DNA from: Erythrobacter sp.
GTDB taxonomy: Bacteria; Pseudomonadota; Alphaproteobacteria; Sphingomonadales; Sphingomonadaceae
Assembly (NCBI GenBank): GCA_009993605.1
Contig: JAACTB010000010.1
Span: 54,091-118,090 of the forward strand
Direction: 5' to 3'
Length of the DNA stretch: 64,000 nt
The notes under the pieces were generated by a model. The model ran no database searches and was not told the origin of the DNA. It worked only from the letters and a program-made list of their open reading frames with translations. Each line of letters opens with the position of its first letter. Position 1 is the stretch's first letter. A program made the translations under genes and the position numbers. Below are positions 17,717 through 26,291 of this stretch, piece by piece.

Positions 17717-18342
17717 GCGGGTTCCTTTTCAAGTTGATCCTTCAACCAGGGCAATGCGCTGGCCCAGTCGTCGATCCGGGCATCGGCATGTCCGGCCTTG
17801 TGCGCACAGGCAATATGCGGCGCGATCAGCGGTTCGCCGACGAGATGCAGCGTGGTGATGTCCTTGCCGAAGGTCTCGCGCGCGGACTGGTGATGCTGGG
17901 GCAGATCGTCGATGAAGATGGTGCGGCTGGGCTGGTATTCGTCGACGATGCGGCGCAGCGCCGGGCCCTTGGGCCCCTGATTGGTGAAAACCCTCGCATC
18001 GAGCCCGTGGGCGAGCAATTGCGCCTTGCGGCGGTCCTGCCGTTTGTCGAGCAGATTGGTGAGGATCACCACGTCCGCATCTTTCGACAGCGTGTCGATC
18101 GCATCGAGCGCGCCTTCGATCGGCTGCTGGCTGTCCATCTCGGTATCGAAGAACCCGTTGAGCAGCGCCCAGACCTCTTCCTGCGCGACGACGTCGCCCG
18201 TTTCGCGGCGGGTCAGGGCATTGCCGAAATCGCCGTCCATGGCGAAATCGATTTTGTGCTCCTCGCCCAGCCAGTCGCGGAAATGGGCGACCATGTGCAG
18301 CAGCACTTCGTCGCAATCGGAAATGATCAGAGGGCGGCTCAT
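17713..18342 (-). CDS. HAD family hydrolase
   Basis: 209 aa. Motif I is DCDEVLL (about residues 9-15, nucleophile Asp9), motif II is VVILTNL (about 91-97) with Thr, motif III lysine is in NQGPKGPAL, and motif IV is FIDDLPQHH. The enzyme is expected to be a small-molecule phosphatase; the substrate is unknown. It overlaps the stop of the DUF3572 gene and the start of the RidA gene through ATGA junctions, indicating one transcript. Confidence 0.88.
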   Translation of the reverse strand: MSRPLIISDCDEVLLHMVAHFRDWLGEEHKIDFAMDGDFGNALTRRETGDVVAQEEVWALLNGFFDTEMDSQQPIEGALDAIDTLSKDADVVILTNLLDKRQDRRKAQLLAHGLDARVFTNQGPKGPALRRIVDEYQPSRTIFIDDLPQHHQSARETFGKDITTLHLVGEPLIAPHIACAHKAGHADARIDDWASALPWLKDQLEKEPA

Positions 18343-18650
18343 GAATTCAAAACTCGTGCAGCGTGGAGCAGCGCCTCGGGCTCGGTTTCGAGCGCCTCGG
18401 CGCAGGCGATCAGGTCGGGTTCGTGATTGGCGAGAAAATCGAGCACCGCGCCCAGCACGCGCGGATCGCCGAGGCCGGTGCGCAATTCATCGGCCGTTAG
18501 CCCGGTCAGGTCCAGCAGCCGCTCCGCCCGGCGCGCATCCTCCAGCGCCCAGCCGAGCGCAGCAAGAGCAAGCGCGCTGGCGCGGTCTTCGGAGGTCGCG
18601 CCATCGGCGAGACCGGCAGCGGGGGAAGGCGAATTGCGAAGAATTGTCAG
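18339..18650 (-). CDS. DUF3572 protein with a non-standard start codon
   Basis: About 103 aa. The frame ends at TGA overlapping the HAD ATG and contains the DUF3572 core: ALALAALGWALEDARRAERLLDLTGL, GLGDPRVLGAVLDFLANHEPDLIACAEAL (split here over two stretches). There is no ATG, GTG or early TTG in the frame before the conserved part. An upstream TAG at about 18662 limits the 5' end, leaving CTG (18650) or ATT (18644) as starts; GGAG lies just before the CTG and 7 bases before the ATT. Function unknown. A sequencing error near the start is the alternative. Confidence 0.7.
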   Translation of the reverse strand: MTILRNSPSPAAGLADGATSEDRASALALAALGWALEDARRAERLLDLTGLTADELRTGLGDPRVLGAVLDFLANHEPDLIACAEALETEPEALLHAARVLNS

Positions 18651-18695
18651 TCTCCGGGGAAATCTCTAGGGGCGGCTTCGGATAGGAGCTCAGCC

Positions 18696-19064
18696 GTGGC
18701 CAAGCGGATAATGGTTGTCGAGGACAACGATCTCAACCGGAAACTCTTCTGCGACGTGCTGAAAGTGAACGGGCACGAGGTGGTGCCGGTCGCCGATGGG
18801 CAGAACGTGCTCTCCACGGCGGCGAAGTTCCAGCCCGACCTCGTCATCATGGATATCCAGCTCCCCAACGTATCCGGCGTCGAGCTGATCGCGGGGCTGA
18901 AAGCCGATGCGCGGCTTGCCGCGACGCCGATCCTCGCCGTCACCGCCTATGCCGGCAAGGGCGACGAGGAGCGGATCCGCGACGCGGGCGCCAGCGACTA
19001 TCTTTCCAAGCCGGTTTCGATCGGCCCCTTCATGGCGGCGGTCCGCACTCTGCTGAGCGAGTGA
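18696..19064 (+). CDS. divK: Response regulator DivK
   Basis: 122 aa, a stand-alone receiver domain as in DivK, which controls the CtrA phosphorelay and cell-cycle polarity in alphaproteobacteria. The acidic pocket is EDND (about 9-12), the phospho-acceptor is Asp in VIMDIQLP (about residue 53), with the conserved threonine in AVTAYA and lysine in LSKPVS. It starts at GTG with AGGAG upstream. It is divergent from the DUF3572 gene, with only 45 bases between them. Confidence 0.9.
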   Translation: MAKRIMVVEDNDLNRKLFCDVLKVNGHEVVPVADGQNVLSTAAKFQPDLVIMDIQLPNVSGVELIAGLKADARLAATPILAVTAYAGKGDEERIRDAGASDYLSKPVSIGPFMAAVRTLLSE

Positions 19065-19213
19065 TCGACACAAGGGCGATCGAGCGGCAAGCGATTTCAA
19101 CCGTTTGCCGTGGCGCACCATGCGAGCGCGCTTGACAAGTCCCGCAGCCTTGCGCTTGTCCCGCCGCAACCGACGCGACCCTTCGCGCCCTCTTATCGAA
19201 CTGGACCTTTTTC

Positions 19214-19462
19214 ATGGACCGCGCCGAAATCGACACCCGCATCCGCACGCTGATCGAACCCTTCAACAAGAAGGGCGTGACAATCACCGACGACACGACA
19301 TTCGCCAACGATCTCGAATTCGACAGCCTGACGGTGATGGATTTCGTCGCCGCGATCGAGGACGAATTCGACATCATCATCTCGATGAACCAGCAGGCCG
19401 AGATCGAGACCTACGGCCAGTTGGTCGATGCGGTCCACAAGCTTCAGGCCGGCAGGGATTGA
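19214..19462 (+). CDS. Acyl carrier protein for sphingolipid synthesis
   Basis: 82 aa, one ACP domain. The phosphopantetheine serine is in the D-S-L motif of LEFDSLTVMDF (about residue 37), and the flanking acidic helix is typical. It lies 7 bases before serine palmitoyltransferase. In Caulobacter and Sphingomonas a dedicated ACP next to spt delivers the acyl chain for sphinganine synthesis, and this pair has the same layout. TTGACA at about 19133 could be part of its promoter, but no good -10 box follows. Confidence 0.9.
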   Translation: MDRAEIDTRIRTLIEPFNKKGVTITDDTTFANDLEFDSLTVMDFVAAIEDEFDIIISMNQQAEIETYGQLVDAVHKLQAGRD

Positions 19463-19469
19463 TCCGGTC

Positions 19470-20720
19470 ATGAGCGAAGGCATCGCCCAGCCCGACCGTC
19501 CCGAAACACCGGAAGGCGGGGAGACGGACCTGTTCTCAAAGTTCGACGACATCATCGCCATGCGCGAAGGGTTGCTGTCGCAGGGGCGGGAGGATCCGTT
19601 CAACCTCGTCATGGAGCAGGTGCTGTCCCCCACCCGCGCGATCTGCAACGGGCGCGAGACGATCCTGCTCGGCACCTACAATTACATGGGCATGACCTTC
19701 GATCCCGACGTGATCGAGGCGGGCAAGCAGGCGCTCGCCGATTTCGGGTCGGGCACCACCGGCAGTCGCGTCCTCAACGGCACCTATCAGGGCCACAAGG
19801 AGTGCGAGGAGGCGCTGCGCGAATTTTACGGGATGGACCACGCAATGGTCTTTTCCACTGGATACCAGGCCAATCTCGGCATCATCAGTACGATCGCGGG
19901 CAAGGGCGATTACGTCGTGCTCGACATCGATAGCCACGCCAGCATCTGGGACGGCTGCGCGATGGGCAAGGCCGAAATCGTGCCCTTCAAGCACAACGAT
20001 GTCGAAGCGATGGAAAAGCGCCTGAAGCGCATTCCCGAAGGTGCGGGTATCCTCGTGGTGCTCGAAGGGGTCTATTCGATGCTGGGCGATACCGCGCCGC
20101 TAAAGGAGATGATCCGCATCGCCAAGGAACACGGCGCGATGGTCCTCGTCGACGAGGCGCATTCGATGGGCTTCATCGGAGAGAACGGGCGCGGCGTGGC
20201 CGAGGATCAGGGCGTGCTCGACGAGGTAGATTTCGTGATCGGCACGTTCTCGAAGAGCGTGGGCACGGTGGGCGGCTTCTGCGTCTCCAACCACCCCAAG
20301 TTCGAGATCATGCGGCTGGTCTGCCGCCCCTACGTCTTCACCGCCAGTCTCCCGCCGAGCGTGGTCGCCACCGCGGCGACCTCGATCCGCAAGCTCATGC
20401 ACGGATCGAACAAGCGCGCGCATCTCTGGGAAAATTCCCGCACCCTGCACAAGGGCCTGCGGGATCTCGGCTTCGAGCTGGGGACCGAAGAGCCGCAGAG
20501 CGCGATCATCGCGGTCATCATGCCCGATCTCGAACAGGGCGCGGCGATGTGGGAGGCGCTGATCGAGAACGGCCTCTACGTCAATCTCGCCCGCCCACCC
20601 GCAACGCCTGCCAACATGACCCTGCTGCGCTGCTCGCTCTGCGCCGAACATTCGAGCGAGGAGGTCGAGCAGATCCTCGCGATCTTCGAGAAGGCGGGCA
20701 AGGCGGTCGGGATCATCTAA
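19470..20720 (+). CDS. spt: Serine palmitoyltransferase
   Basis: PLP enzyme condensing serine with an acyl thioester to 3-ketodihydrosphingosine, the first step of sphingolipid synthesis. 416 aa, like the soluble Sphingomonas enzyme (420 aa). The N-terminal family segment ILLGTYNYMGM, GSGTTGSRVLNGT, LVDEAHSMGFIG with the PLP-binding aspartate and histidine, and TFSKSVGTVGGF with the Schiff-base lysine are all present. The start at 19470 follows the ACP gene by 7 bases, so the pair is one operon. No ceramide synthase or ketosphinganine reductase gene is adjacent. Confidence 0.94.
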   Translation: MSEGIAQPDRPETPEGGETDLFSKFDDIIAMREGLLSQGREDPFNLVMEQVLSPTRAICNGRETILLGTYNYMGMTFDPDVIEAGKQALADFGSGTTGSRVLNGTYQGHKECEEALREFYGMDHAMVFSTGYQANLGIISTIAGKGDYVVLDIDSHASIWDGCAMGKAEIVPFKHNDVEAMEKRLKRIPEGAGILVVLEGVYSMLGDTAPLKEMIRIAKEHGAMVLVDEAHSMGFIGENGRGVAEDQGVLDEVDFVIGTFSKSVGTVGGFCVSNHPKFEIMRLVCRPYVFTASLPPSVVATAATSIRKLMHGSNKRAHLWENSRTLHKGLRDLGFELGTEEPQSAIIAVIMPDLEQGAAMWEALIENGLYVNLARPPATPANMTLLRCSLCAEHSSEEVEQILAIFEKAGKAVGII

Positions 20721-20863
20721 GGCGTCGAAATCCGATCACATCAGGGCATGAACCGATCGCTGTTTTCGTCGGCCCGAAATTAGGCTGCATTGCCCACATC
20801 AAAATTCCGCTATAGATCGCTCGAGGGATTTATCGGCGGGTTTTCTTGGGGGTCGGAATTTAC

Positions 20864-22321
20864 ATGTTTGCGGTGACATCGCGCGGTCTTGCGCGCATTT
20901 CTTCGGCGGCGGTGGCAATACTGGCGCTAGCGTCATGTGGCGGCGGTGGGACTAGCGGCGGAAATGGCGGTGGCGGCTCAGTCGTCACGTCCCCCAATGC
21001 GGCTCCGACATTCACGTCCGGTAATTCTGTTTCCGTAATCGAAAATACCAGCGGTACGATTTATACCGCGACCGCCAGCGATGCGGACGGCGACGCGCTG
21101 ACCTTTGCGCGGGTAGAAGGTGGGGATGCCGGTTTCTTCACTCTCAGCGCGAATGGCGCGCTCGCCTTTGCGCCTCCGCCCAATTACGATCTGCCGAAAG
21201 ATGCAGATCAGGATAACGTCTACCGGCTGACCCTGCAGGCAGCGGACGGAAAGGGCGGAACCGCCAATCTGGCGATCTCCGTGACAGTGACCAACAGCCG
21301 CGAAGGCATCAGGGTCCGCCGGATCGCCACGCAGTTCAACGCACCGGTCGATATGGCGTTCGATGCGGACGGGAGCACGCTGCTGATCGGAGAGCGTGAC
21401 ACATCCGTCTATAGATTCGATCCCACTACTGGCACGCGAAGCCTCTTGAGCGCGCCTTTGGGGTTCGACGATGTGCGCCTTCTCGGCGTGGAGCGGGGCT
21501 TCGCACCTGCGGCAAATGTCTATCGCGGCACCTTCATTCTTTACCAGCTTGCCGATGGACGCGTGCAGATACGCCGCTTAAACTCCAGCTACGTCGATAT
21601 AGTAGGGTTGACCGAGACCGGCGCCCAGACCGTCACGGGAGCCCTTTCAGCGGATCCCAACACAGGCGAATTGTTTGCCGCCATTGGTGACCCCTTTGGC
21701 GATCTTGCGCAAAACGATGCGAGCGGGTTCGGCAAGCTCTTCCGTATCAAGGCTAATCCCGATCCATATGCCGGGGCTAGGGCGAACTTCTTCTTCGCCT
21801 TGCGAGTGGGCAAGGGCATTCGCGAACCCGGCGGATCGGCGCCCGTTCGCGGGTTGGTTTGGTTTTCGGATCGCGGGGCGTCGCTAATGGACGAAATCAA
21901 CGAAGTGAGCGTGGTAAGCGAGCCGAACTTTGGATGGCCTTTCTTCGAAGGCACCATGCCAGGACGACCGACTGGGTTGGACCTGTCCAAACAGCCACCT
22001 CCGCGGGCCGTCCTTCCGAGGGGGACAACCGCCCGCGAAAGCCGCGGCCTGACCGGCCTTGCAGAATATTCCGGTCCAATCACGAGCCTATTCGACCAAG
22101 TGGTCGCTGGTGACCGAAACGGTTCCATCTTCAGCTTTCCCCTCTCGTTACTCGCAGGATCGCTTCCGGTAACGATCGGCGCGATCGAGCGGCGGACAGA
22201 GGATTTCGTTCCCGACATCGGGACGATCGATTCCCCGGTCGCGTTTTTAGCGAGCCCACGTGGAACTCTCTTCATTCTGGATGGCGACGGCGAGATATTC
22301 AGCGTCGAAAACGGGGGCTGA
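20864..22321 (+). CDS. Lipoprotein with cadherin-like domain and PQQ-type beta-propeller
   Basis: 485 aa from the ATG at 20864. A lipoprotein signal ends in LASC (cysteine about residue 25), followed by a Gly/Ser-rich spacer. About 45-150 is a cadherin-like domain (ASDADGDALTF, NYDLPKDADQDNVYRLTLQAAD). From about 155 the sequence looks like a sugar dehydrogenase-type propeller: FNAPVDMAFDADGSTLLIGERD, GELFAAIGDPFG, EPNFGWPFFEG. It may be an extracellular dehydrogenase or a binding protein. Codon choice is less GC-rich than in the neighbours, suggesting recent acquisition. A TTG start 18 bases upstream is possible. Confidence 0.75.
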   Translation: MFAVTSRGLARISSAAVAILALASCGGGGTSGGNGGGGSVVTSPNAAPTFTSGNSVSVIENTSGTIYTATASDADGDALTFARVEGGDAGFFTLSANGALAFAPPPNYDLPKDADQDNVYRLTLQAADGKGGTANLAISVTVTNSREGIRVRRIATQFNAPVDMAFDADGSTLLIGERDTSVYRFDPTTGTRSLLSAPLGFDDVRLLGVERGFAPAANVYRGTFILYQLADGRVQIRRLNSSYVDIVGLTETGAQTVTGALSADPNTGELFAAIGDPFGDLAQNDASGFGKLFRIKANPDPYAGARANFFFALRVGKGIREPGGSAPVRGLVWFSDRGASLMDEINEVSVVSEPNFGWPFFEGTMPGRPTGLDLSKQPPPRAVLPRGTTARESRGLTGLAEYSGPITSLFDQVVAGDRNGSIFSFPLSLLAGSLPVTIGAIERRTEDFVPDIGTIDSPVAFLASPRGTLFILDGDGEIFSVENGG

Positions 22322-22372
22322 TTGGGAACGCAGCCGCGTGTTCAGTCATATCTCTCCGGTAAGGAGAAACTA

Positions 22373-22804
22373 ATGACCATCATCAAATCCGGCAGTGCGA
22401 AATACGAAGGCCTCGGCAAATCGGGCAAGGGCCATGTGTCGAGCGAATCGGGCGCGCTGTCCGATCAGCCCTATGGCTTCAACACGCGGTTCGAAGACGG
22501 TGCGGGCACCAATCCCGAGGAACTGATCGCGGCGGCCCATGCCAGCTGCTTCACCATGGCGCTGGCCTTCAAGCTGGCCGATGCCGGGCACGAGGACGGC
22601 ACGCTGGAAACCGAAGCGAAGGTCAGCCTCGAAAAGGACGGCGACGGGTTCAGCGTGACCAAGTCGGCCCTGCACCTCAAGGGCAATGTCCCCGGCCTCG
22701 ACAAGGCGAAGTTCGAGGAACTGGCGGGCGAAGCCAAGAAGGGCTGCCCGATTTCCAAGCTTCTGACCTGCGAAATCACGCTGGAAACCGAATTTACCGG
22801 CTGA
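22373..22804 (+). CDS. OsmC family peroxiredoxin
   Basis: 143 aa from the ATG at 22373 (AAGGAG 7 bases upstream). Both redox cysteines of the OsmC/Ohr family are present: HASCFTMAL (about residue 57) and GCPISKLL (about 124). The N-terminal part (SAKYEGLGKSGKGHVSSESG) is closest to OsmC proper. The enzyme reduces organic hydroperoxides with a dithiol donor. Its last 11 bases overlap the convergent aquaporin gene. Confidence 0.93.
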   Translation: MTIIKSGSAKYEGLGKSGKGHVSSESGALSDQPYGFNTRFEDGAGTNPEELIAAAHASCFTMALAFKLADAGHEDGTLETEAKVSLEKDGDGFSVTKSALHLKGNVPGLDKAKFEELAGEAKKGCPISKLLTCEITLETEFTG

Positions 22805-23504
22805 GGTCGCTCTCACCTAAGATTGGGGGCGGATCGGCGGTAAGCCATCCGCCCACCAAAACCGCCAACAGCGTGCCCACGATCTGCGCGGCGATGAAGC
22901 CCGGAACGTCCATCGGGGCGATTCCGGCGAACGTGTTGCTGAGACTGCGCACGATCGTGATCGCCGGATTGGCGAAACTCGTCGACGAGGTGAACCAATA
23001 GGCGGCGGCGATGTACAGCGCCACGCTCGCCGGGACCGATGCGGGAAGGCGGCGCAGAGTGACGAGGATCGTGAAGACCAGACCGAAGCTGGCGATCGCC
23101 TCGCCCGCGAGCATGCCGATCCCCGTTCGCGCCTTGGTCGAAAATTGCAGGATCGGCAGGTCGAACATCAGATGGACGGCAAAGGCGCCGAGGATGCCGC
23201 CGATCAATTGGACGCCTACGTAAGGCAGCGCGTCCTTCCACCGGAATTCCCGCCGGATCGCGAAAGCCAGCGTCACCGCCGGATTGAAATGCGCCCCCGA
23301 ATAGGGGCCGAGCATCGCGATGAGGACATAAAGGATCGCACCGGTCGCGATCGTATTGGCAAGCAGCGCGATGGCCACGTTTCCGCCACTGAGCGCCTCC
23401 GCCATGACGCCCGAGCCCAGCACGCCCGCGAAGAGGAAAAAGCTTCCGATCGCTTCGGCTGCGAGCCGCCTTGCAAGGTCGGGCTCGAACGGCGCGGTGG
23501 TCAA
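22794..23504 (-). CDS. Aquaporin-type MIP channel
   Basis: 236 aa with six hydrophobic helices and both NPA half-helices: AHFNPAVTLAF (about 74) and FANPAITIVRS (about 187). The family carries water or small uncharged solutes across the inner membrane. Residues around the selectivity filter do not clearly distinguish a water channel from an aquaglyceroporin. It overlaps the upstream VTT-protein gene by 4 bases, so both are co-transcribed. Confidence 0.9.
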   Translation of the reverse strand: MTTAPFEPDLARRLAAEAIGSFFLFAGVLGSGVMAEALSGGNVAIALLANTIATGAILYVLIAMLGPYSGAHFNPAVTLAFAIRREFRWKDALPYVGVQLIGGILGAFAVHLMFDLPILQFSTKARTGIGMLAGEAIASFGLVFTILVTLRRLPASVPASVALYIAAAYWFTSSTSFANPAITIVRSLSNTFAGIAPMDVPGFIAAQIVGTLLAVLVGGWLTADPPPILGESDLSR

Positions 23505-24208
23505 AGCCCCAAGCTTTCATAGGTCGCGCCCGAGCAGGCGTCCGCCGGGTCTTCCTCGCCGCTGCCGACCATCGTCAGCAGCAGTACGCCGCCCACGATC
23601 AGAGCGACGAAAGCGATCGTGACCAGGCCGAGATATTTGTCGATGAAGCGCTTGATCGGGGCGCCGAACACGCGGAACAGCACGCCGACGGTGAAGAAGA
23701 TCATGCCGCGGCCGACGATGCTGGCAAGGATAAACGTCACGAGGTTCATGCCGACGAAGCCCGATGCGATGGTCAGCAGCTTGAACGGCACCGGGGTCGC
23801 GCCCGCGATCAGGATCGCTTCGAAATCGAATTCGCGCAGATAGCACGCCGCGACCGGGAAGCTGTCGGTCATCCCCAGCAGCGCGATCAATTGCGCGCCC
23901 ACGCTGTCCCACAAGCCCCACCCGATCGCATAGCCGAGCAGCCCGCCCGCGACCGAGGACAGAGTCGCGATGGTGCCGAAGCGGATCGCCTTTTTCGGTT
24001 CCGCGAGACACATCAGCCCGAGCAGCGGATGGGGCGGGATCGGAAAAAAGCTCGCCTCGACGAAGCAGAACAGCGCCAGCCACCACACGGCGTGGGGATG
24101 CGCGGCCTTGGCCATGGTCCATTCGTAGAGACCGCGCAGAGGCTTCATCAGCATGGAGATGTCATCCGGAAAGCGAGGGTTCGCGCGCCTGTAAAGGAAC
24201 CACGCCAT
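23501..24208 (-). CDS. YqaA/DedA-like VTT-domain membrane protein
   Basis: 235 aa. Conserved VTT features: SFFPIPPHPLLGLM (about 54-67), GYAIG, and the GATPVPFKLLTIASGFVG (about 136-153) proline-rich re-entrant loop. These proteins act in lipid scrambling or envelope homeostasis; the exact role is not known. The ATG at 24208 lacks a good ribosome binding site, and an ATG at 24154 in the same frame would remove 18 residues. It is divergent from the GTA cluster. Confidence 0.87.
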   Translation of the reverse strand: MAWFLYRRANPRFPDDISMLMKPLRGLYEWTMAKAAHPHAVWWLALFCFVEASFFPIPPHPLLGLMCLAEPKKAIRFGTIATLSSVAGGLLGYAIGWGLWDSVGAQLIALLGMTDSFPVAACYLREFDFEAILIAGATPVPFKLLTIASGFVGMNLVTFILASIVGRGMIFFTVGVLFRVFGAPIKRFIDKYLGLVTIAFVALIVGGVLLLTMVGSGEEDPADACSGATYESLGL

Positions 24209-24250
24209 GGCGGCAAGCGAAGCCTATTTAACCTATTTGGTGTTTTATCC

Positions 24251-24279
24251 TTGACATCGTGACGATCCTTGGTTAGAGA
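24251..24279 (+). promoter_or_regulatory. Sigma70-like promoter ahead of the GTA cluster
   Basis: TTGACA at 24251-24256, a 17-base spacer, and TAGAGA at 24274-24279 (a weak -10). It is the only promoter-like sequence seen between the divergent VTT gene and the first GTA gene. Transcription would start near 24286. The -10 box matches only partly, so activity is not certain. Confidence 0.55.
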
Positions 24280-24334
24280 AAAGGAACATCGCGATAGTGT
24301 GATTCGCCGCCGCAATGGCGGGATGGACTGAAAC

Positions 24335-24364
24335 GGGCGGGCCGGAAACGGCACCGCCCTTTTT
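24335..24364 (+). terminator. Intrinsic terminator or attenuator in the GTA leader
   Basis: GGGCGGGCCG pairs with CGGC-A-CCGCCC around a GAAA tetraloop (one bulged A), followed by five T. This is a standard intrinsic terminator. It lies about 50 bases after the promoter at 24251-24279 and 38 bases before the ATG of the first GTA gene, with no gene ending on this strand upstream, so it acts as an attenuator or ends a short leader RNA. Confidence 0.75.
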
Positions 24365-24401
24365 CGTGCCGCACGCTCGCCAGACAATCGGGACGGGACA
24401 T

Positions 24402-24917
24402 ATGAAAGGAAAGCGCTTCAGGACCGGCGCGCCGAGGAATTGGCGCGACCGGTTCATCGCTGCATTGGGCGAAACGTCGAACATCAGCGCTGCGGCCGAC
24501 GCGGCGGAGATCAGCCTCAGCTGGGTCTACAAGACGAGGCGCGAGGACCCGGAGTTCGCCCGGCGCTGGTTCGAGGCGCTGTGCGAGGGATACGACAATC
24601 TCGAAATGCAGCTGCTCGAACATCTCCGCCACGGCGAGACGAGCGAGGCGAAAGACGCGAAACGCAAATTCGACACGGCGGGCGCGCTGCGCTGCCTGAC
24701 CGCGCATCGCGAGGCGGTGGCGCGCGAGAAGGGGCGCCGCACGCTGGCGGGCGAAGTCACCACGATCGCCGCGATCAACGCCAAGATCGACGCCCTGCGC
24801 GTCCAGAGAAAGGCAGGCGACAAGGCGATCGCCAAGGCACGGGCCGAGACTCGCAAGGCTGCGAAGGCACTGAAAACCGGAACGGACCGAACGGAGGATC
24901 GCGATGGCGCGAAATAG
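24402..24917 (+). CDS. GTA small terminase-like protein (g1)
   Basis: 171 aa from the ATG at 24402; an ATG at 24315 in frame would add 29 residues but would place the leader terminator inside the gene. Residues about 14-45 look like a helix-turn-helix: WRDRFIAALGETSNISAAADAAEISLS (given as a range), as in phage small terminases that bind DNA before packaging. The C-terminal half is a charged helix with KxxKA repeats. It overlaps the large terminase gene by 14 bases, matching gene g1 of the Rhodobacter GTA. In GTAs packaging is nonspecific, so DNA recognition may be relaxed. Confidence 0.8.
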   Translation: MKGKRFRTGAPRNWRDRFIAALGETSNISAAADAAEISLSWVYKTRREDPEFARRWFEALCEGYDNLEMQLLEHLRHGETSEAKDAKRKFDTAGALRCLTAHREAVAREKGRRTLAGEVTTIAAINAKIDALRVQRKAGDKAIAKARAETRKAAKALKTGTDRTEDRDGAK

Positions 24918-26274
24918 GCGCGAGCTGTCGCGCGGATCGTGGCTGCGGCGGATGGATGCGAACGGCGCGGCAAATCGCGAGACGCTTGCCGCCGAGCTTG
25001 CCCCGCACGAACTGGCTGCTCTGGGTAGCTATTACTGGGAAGGCTGGGCGCGCGACGAGCAATTGCCGCCGCAGGACCGGGCCAAGGATATCTGGCGCAC
25101 CTGGCTGATCTGTGCCGGGCGCGGCTTCGGCAAGACCCGTGCGGGCGCCGAATGGATAAGGGATGTGGCGCGCAATGACGGCGCGGCGCGCATCGCGCTT
25201 GTCGGCGCGAGCCTCGCCGAGGTCCGCTCCGTTATGGTGGAGGGCGATAGCGGCGTATTGGCCGCCGCGCCCGGCGCTCTCGCCCCCGTCTTCGAGCCGA
25301 GCCTGAAACGGCTGACCTGGGAGAACGGGGCGCAGGCCTTCCTCTATTCGGCCGCCGAACCGGAAAGCCTGCGGGGCCCCCAGCACAGCCATGCCTGGTG
25401 CGACGAGATCGCCAAATGGGATAATGCGAGCGATCGGGCCATGACGAGCTGGAACAATCTCCAGCTCACCATGCGCCTCGGCACGACACCGCGCGTCCTC
25501 GCCACGACGACCCCGCGCAATGCGCCGCTGATGCGCCTGCTGCTCGCCGATGCGAAGCGCGGCAAGGTCGTGGTGGCGCGCGGAAAGACAGTCGACAATC
25601 GCGAGATCCTGCCCGCCGATTATTTCGCCAGCATGATCGAACAGTTTTCGCAAAGCGGCTTCGGGCGGCAGGAACTGGACGGCGAAATGGTCGAAGCCAG
25701 CGAAGGCGCCTTGTGGAACCGCGCGCTGATCGAGACCTGCCGCGAGAGCGCGCCGAGCGCCGCATCCACGCGCATCGTGATCGGCGTCGATCCGCCCGCC
25801 TCGGCCAAGGGCGATGCCTGCGGGATCATCGTCTGCGCGATGGGCGAAGACGCTATCGCCCGCGTGCTCGCCGACATGTCGGTGGAGCGCGCCAGCCCCG
25901 AACGCTGGGCCCGTGCGGTCGCCCGCGCCGCCGAATATTGCAGCGCCGATCGCGTGATCGCCGAAGCCAATCAGGGCGGCGCGATGGTCGAAAGCGTGTT
26001 GCGCGCGGCGGATGTCTCGCTGCCGATCACGCTGGTCCATGCGAGCCGTGGCAAGGCCGCCCGCGCCGAACCCGTCGCCGCGCTCTACGAACGGGGCCGC
26101 GTGCGCCATGTCGGCCTGTTCGCAAAACTGGAGGACCAGATGTGCGGGTTGCTGGCAGGCGGCGCCTACGAAGGCCCCGGCCGCTCCCCCGACCGCGCCG
26201 ACGCGCTGGTCTGGGCGCTGACGGAACTGGTGCTGAAGAAGGGCGGCGGGGAGCCGCGGGTGCGGGGGTTGTGA
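24904..26274 (+). CDS. GTA terminase large subunit (g2)
   Basis: 456 aa. Motor ATPase and nuclease that pump and cut DNA into the capsid. Walker A is AGRGFGKT (71-78), Walker B/catalytic Glu is in AWCDEIAKW (about 164-172), and TTTPRN resembles the coupling motif. The RNase H-like nuclease has VIGVDPPAS (Asp296), IAEANQGG (Glu354) and SPDRADALVWAL (Asp430/433). All catalytic positions are intact, indicating a working motor. In RcGTA this gene sits second in the cluster, as here. Confidence 0.94.
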   Translation: MARNRRELSRGSWLRRMDANGAANRETLAAELAPHELAALGSYYWEGWARDEQLPPQDRAKDIWRTWLICAGRGFGKTRAGAEWIRDVARNDGAARIALVGASLAEVRSVMVEGDSGVLAAAPGALAPVFEPSLKRLTWENGAQAFLYSAAEPESLRGPQHSHAWCDEIAKWDNASDRAMTSWNNLQLTMRLGTTPRVLATTTPRNAPLMRLLLADAKRGKVVVARGKTVDNREILPADYFASMIEQFSQSGFGRQELDGEMVEASEGALWNRALIETCRESAPSAASTRIVIGVDPPASAKGDACGIIVCAMGEDAIARVLADMSVERASPERWARAVARAAEYCSADRVIAEANQGGAMVESVLRAADVSLPITLVHASRGKAARAEPVAALYERGRVRHVGLFAKLEDQMCGLLAGGAYEGPGRSPDRADALVWALTELVLKKGGGEPRVRGL

Positions 26275-26291
26275 CATCCGCGCCGGACGAC

